Of a stretch of DNA of 64,000 nucleotides, positions 63,027 through 64,000 are shown in pieces. Made by a program: the position numbers and the translations under genes. Position 1 is the first letter of the stretch. Each line of letters starts with the position of its first letter. Source of the DNA: Onchocerca lupi (lineage: Eukaryota > Nematoda > Chromadorea > Rhabditida > Onchocercidae); assembly GCA_028564675.1 (NCBI GenBank), contig JAOVVO010000470.1, positions 1 to 64,000 of the forward strand, read 5' to 3'. The notes under the pieces are model-generated. The model was given only the letters and a program-made list of their open reading frames with translations, was not told the origin of the DNA and searched no databases.

Positions 63027-63476
63027 ACATTATTTCCTAATAGAATGTGAATCATCAAGAAGTGCTGGGATATGAATTCAAGCATTTTCCATCCACTTTT
63101 TCTTTCAGCCCCATTTTCTTTATTCTATTTACATCTTAAACATGCTATTAATTGTTTATAAGATTATTTCTGCTGGCATCATGTTCCTAACTTATTTTGA
63201 TGATGCGAATTATATGTAGAATACTCTGGATAATTCCAAGTATTCGAAGATTGTTTTCATTGAAAAAGATGTGATCATGTGATCTCTGCTAGATAAGCTT
63301 TCCAGACTTAAGCGCTGGTTTCGAAGCATTGTGCAGTCATCCAACTTATATAAGCTATGAGCAGTTTAATTGCAATACTTGTTTCTGCTGTATTGATTGC
63401 ATATCTCGAAATTATTCATGCTTATAAACTATATTTTGACTAAATCTTTTAAACTGCTTTCATTCATCAATTGATC
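63027..63476. other. flank between rnf-5 and the viral-like element
   Basis: AT-rich at first (rnf-5 3' end), less so from about 63300. It holds a TATATAAG box at 63347-63354 and a 28-codon hydrophobic open frame at 63357-63443. The left border of the element is not visible; no target-site duplication or terminal repeat was found. Confidence 0.5.
63347..63354 (+). promoter_or_regulatory. possible TATA box upstream of the Rep-like gene
   Basis: TATATAAG, 122 bases before the Rep-like start codon and directly before a short hydrophobic open frame. TATA-like strings are common in such AT-rich DNA, so this is weak on its own. Confidence 0.3.
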
Positions 63477-63917
63477 ATGGCTGCCACCACGTCGAGCTCT
63501 TCTTCACGCGCAAAAAGATGGGTTTTAACGGTCTTCGATTTTGAAAACTTTACGAGTACGCTACTACAGACCATTGGTAATGGTCTCATATACGCAATAA
63601 TAGGTCGTGAAACCTGCCCCACCACCGGCAGGACACACCTACAATGTTTCCTCAAATACAATAGCCCCGTCAGATTTACCACCTTGCAAACCAAACTACC
63701 GCGGGGCACTCACATCGAAACAGCACGAGGAACCGATTTTCAAAACTTTCAATACTGTTCCAAGGAAAGTATCCAAGAAGAAATTGGAAGCCGACCCACC
63801 TCCCCCCACCCTCGCTCGTACACCATTCTAATCCACTTATACCCATACGCAAACCATAACCCATCTTTAAAAAATGCACGTCAAAATGGCTGCCTTGGCA
63901 GCGCGCTTTGCTGGTAA
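63477..63917 (+). CDS. CRESS-virus-type Rep endonuclease, truncated (endogenous viral element)
   Basis: Rolling-circle replication initiator of circular Rep-encoding ssDNA viruses, endonuclease half only. The 146-residue frame starts at ATG 63477 with a Ser-rich leader and shows the three HUH motifs in order and spacing. Motif I is near residues 15-22 (RWVLTVFDF), motif II near 54-58 (THLQCF, with the metal-ligand His) and motif III near 92-97 (QYCSKE, with the nicking Tyr and the Lys). The segment HIETARGTDFQNFQYCSKE fits family sequence just before motif III. Full Reps are about 280-350 residues with a superfamily 3 helicase; here no Walker A follows. After about residue 110 the sequence no longer resembles Rep and runs into the origin hairpin, where it stops. 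It is an uninterrupted frame but clearly a remnant or miniaturised form. G+C is near half by eye, unlike the neighbouring DNA. The affiliation within CRESS viruses is not determined. Confidence 0.88.
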   Translation: MAATTSSSSSRAKRWVLTVFDFENFTSTLLQTIGNGLIYAIIGRETCPTTGRTHLQCFLKYNSPVRFTTLQTKLPRGTHIETARGTDFQNFQYCSKESIQEEIGSRPTSPHPRSYTILIHLYPYANHNPSLKNARQNGCLGSALCW

Positions 63918-63938
63918 TACTCGGCAAAGCGCGCTACC
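63897..63938 (-). other. rolling-circle replication origin: stem-loop with nonanucleotide
   Basis: Arms 63897-63911 (GGCAGCGCGCTTTGC) and 63924-63938 (GCAAAGCGCGCTACC) pair over 15 positions with a single C-A mismatch. The 12-nt loop (63912-63923) carries on the minus strand GAGTATTAC (63922-63914), a match to the CRESS consensus NANTATTAC, where Rep nicks between the last T and A. The stem is GC-rich in AT-rich surroundings. The Rep-like frame's TAA stop (63915-63917) is inside the loop. Confidence 0.9.
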
Positions 63939-63948
63939 ATTGGGAAAA

Positions 63949-64000
63949 ATATTATGCAAATATGCATAATATACATATTTTTCATAATATACATAATATA
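63949..64000. repeat. AT palindrome and iteron-like repeats beside the origin
   Basis: ATATTATGCA (63949-63958) and TGCATAATAT (63963-63972) form a 10-bp inverted repeat with a 4-nt loop. CATAATATACATA occurs at 63965-63977 and 63983-63995, and CATAATATA starts again at 63992. Short direct repeats next to the hairpin are where CRESS viruses keep Rep-binding iterons, but the low complexity makes chance likely too. Confidence 0.6.

Larger units (their letters stand above)
63477..64000. mobile_element. endogenous CRESS-DNA virus element (Rep fragment plus origin)
   Basis: Unit formed by the Rep endonuclease frame, the origin hairpin and the adjoining AT repeats. The left limit could be as far as about 63300 and the right limit is outside the window. 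No capsid frame is seen. Because the window ends here, a capsid gene or the rest of Rep could still follow. Confidence 0.7.

Noticed and set aside
63607..63831. 74-codon frame overlapping the Rep-like gene, and an 83-codon frame on the minus strand at 63676-63927
   Set aside because: Open because this stretch is less AT-rich; no capsid-like basic N-terminus or known motif. I do not call either a viral capsid gene.
1..64000. tRNA, rRNA, CRISPR arrays, bacterial operons
   Set aside because: I looked for GGTTCGAATCC-type T-loops, rRNA blocks and regularly spaced repeats with unique spacers and saw none; the sequence is eukaryotic throughout except for the viral-like element.

Overview
This window looks like nuclear DNA from a nematode. 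The genes are split into short exons by introns that are very AT-rich and end in TTTCAG or TTTTAG. Three genes encode typical nematode cuticle collagens: an N-terminal membrane anchor, a furin-type RxKR site, interrupted Gly-X-Y blocks and a Cys-Pro-Cys tail. Many start codons sit a few bases after a TTTCAG-like acceptor, as expected for spliced-leader trans-splicing. Flanking and intronic DNA is crowded with poly-A and poly-T runs, several of 20 to 55 bases. I cannot name the species; a parasitic clade III (spirurid) worm is a guess. All exon chains below were read by hand and checked for frame continuity across every junction.

Layout, left to right. 145-2951 (+) is the 3' half of an AMPA/kainate-type glutamate receptor that looks like GLR-1. 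Collagen A lies at 5698-7870 (+). A secreted or membrane-tethered leucine-rich-repeat protein that I cannot assign occupies about 14269-18388 (+), with its 5' end not found. Collagen B is at 20751-22065 (+). Two housekeeping genes follow on the minus strand: mitochondrial intermediate peptidase (25906-31425) and COP9 signalosome subunit 6 (32464-34986). A 9-kb gene-poor stretch (34987-44332) holds several tandem and direct repeats. Glutamine synthetase (44333-47618, +) converges on collagen C (48507-50403, -). A CCDC55/NSRP1-type nuclear-speckle splicing protein is at 53622-56899 (-). Then come two membrane RING ubiquitin ligases in head-to-head orientation: an RNF121 homologue (58038-59940, -) and an RNF5 homologue (61614-63026, +).

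The most unusual part is the right end. At 63477-63917 there is an open reading frame, much richer in G+C than its surroundings, with all three rolling-circle endonuclease motifs of the Rep protein of circular single-stranded DNA (CRESS) viruses. It lacks the helicase domain. Its stop codon falls in the loop of a near-perfect 15-bp hairpin whose opposite strand carries a NANTATTAC nonanucleotide, the signature of a CRESS virus replication origin. An AT palindrome and short iterated repeats follow directly. This is an endogenous viral element, or a mobile element derived from one, that keeps both endonuclease and origin but appears to have lost everything between them.

The remaining DNA is AT-rich and non-coding as far as I can see. 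It holds a dispersed MITE-like repeat family (at least four degraded copies), several minisatellites, and one 70-nt hairpin resembling a microRNA precursor.
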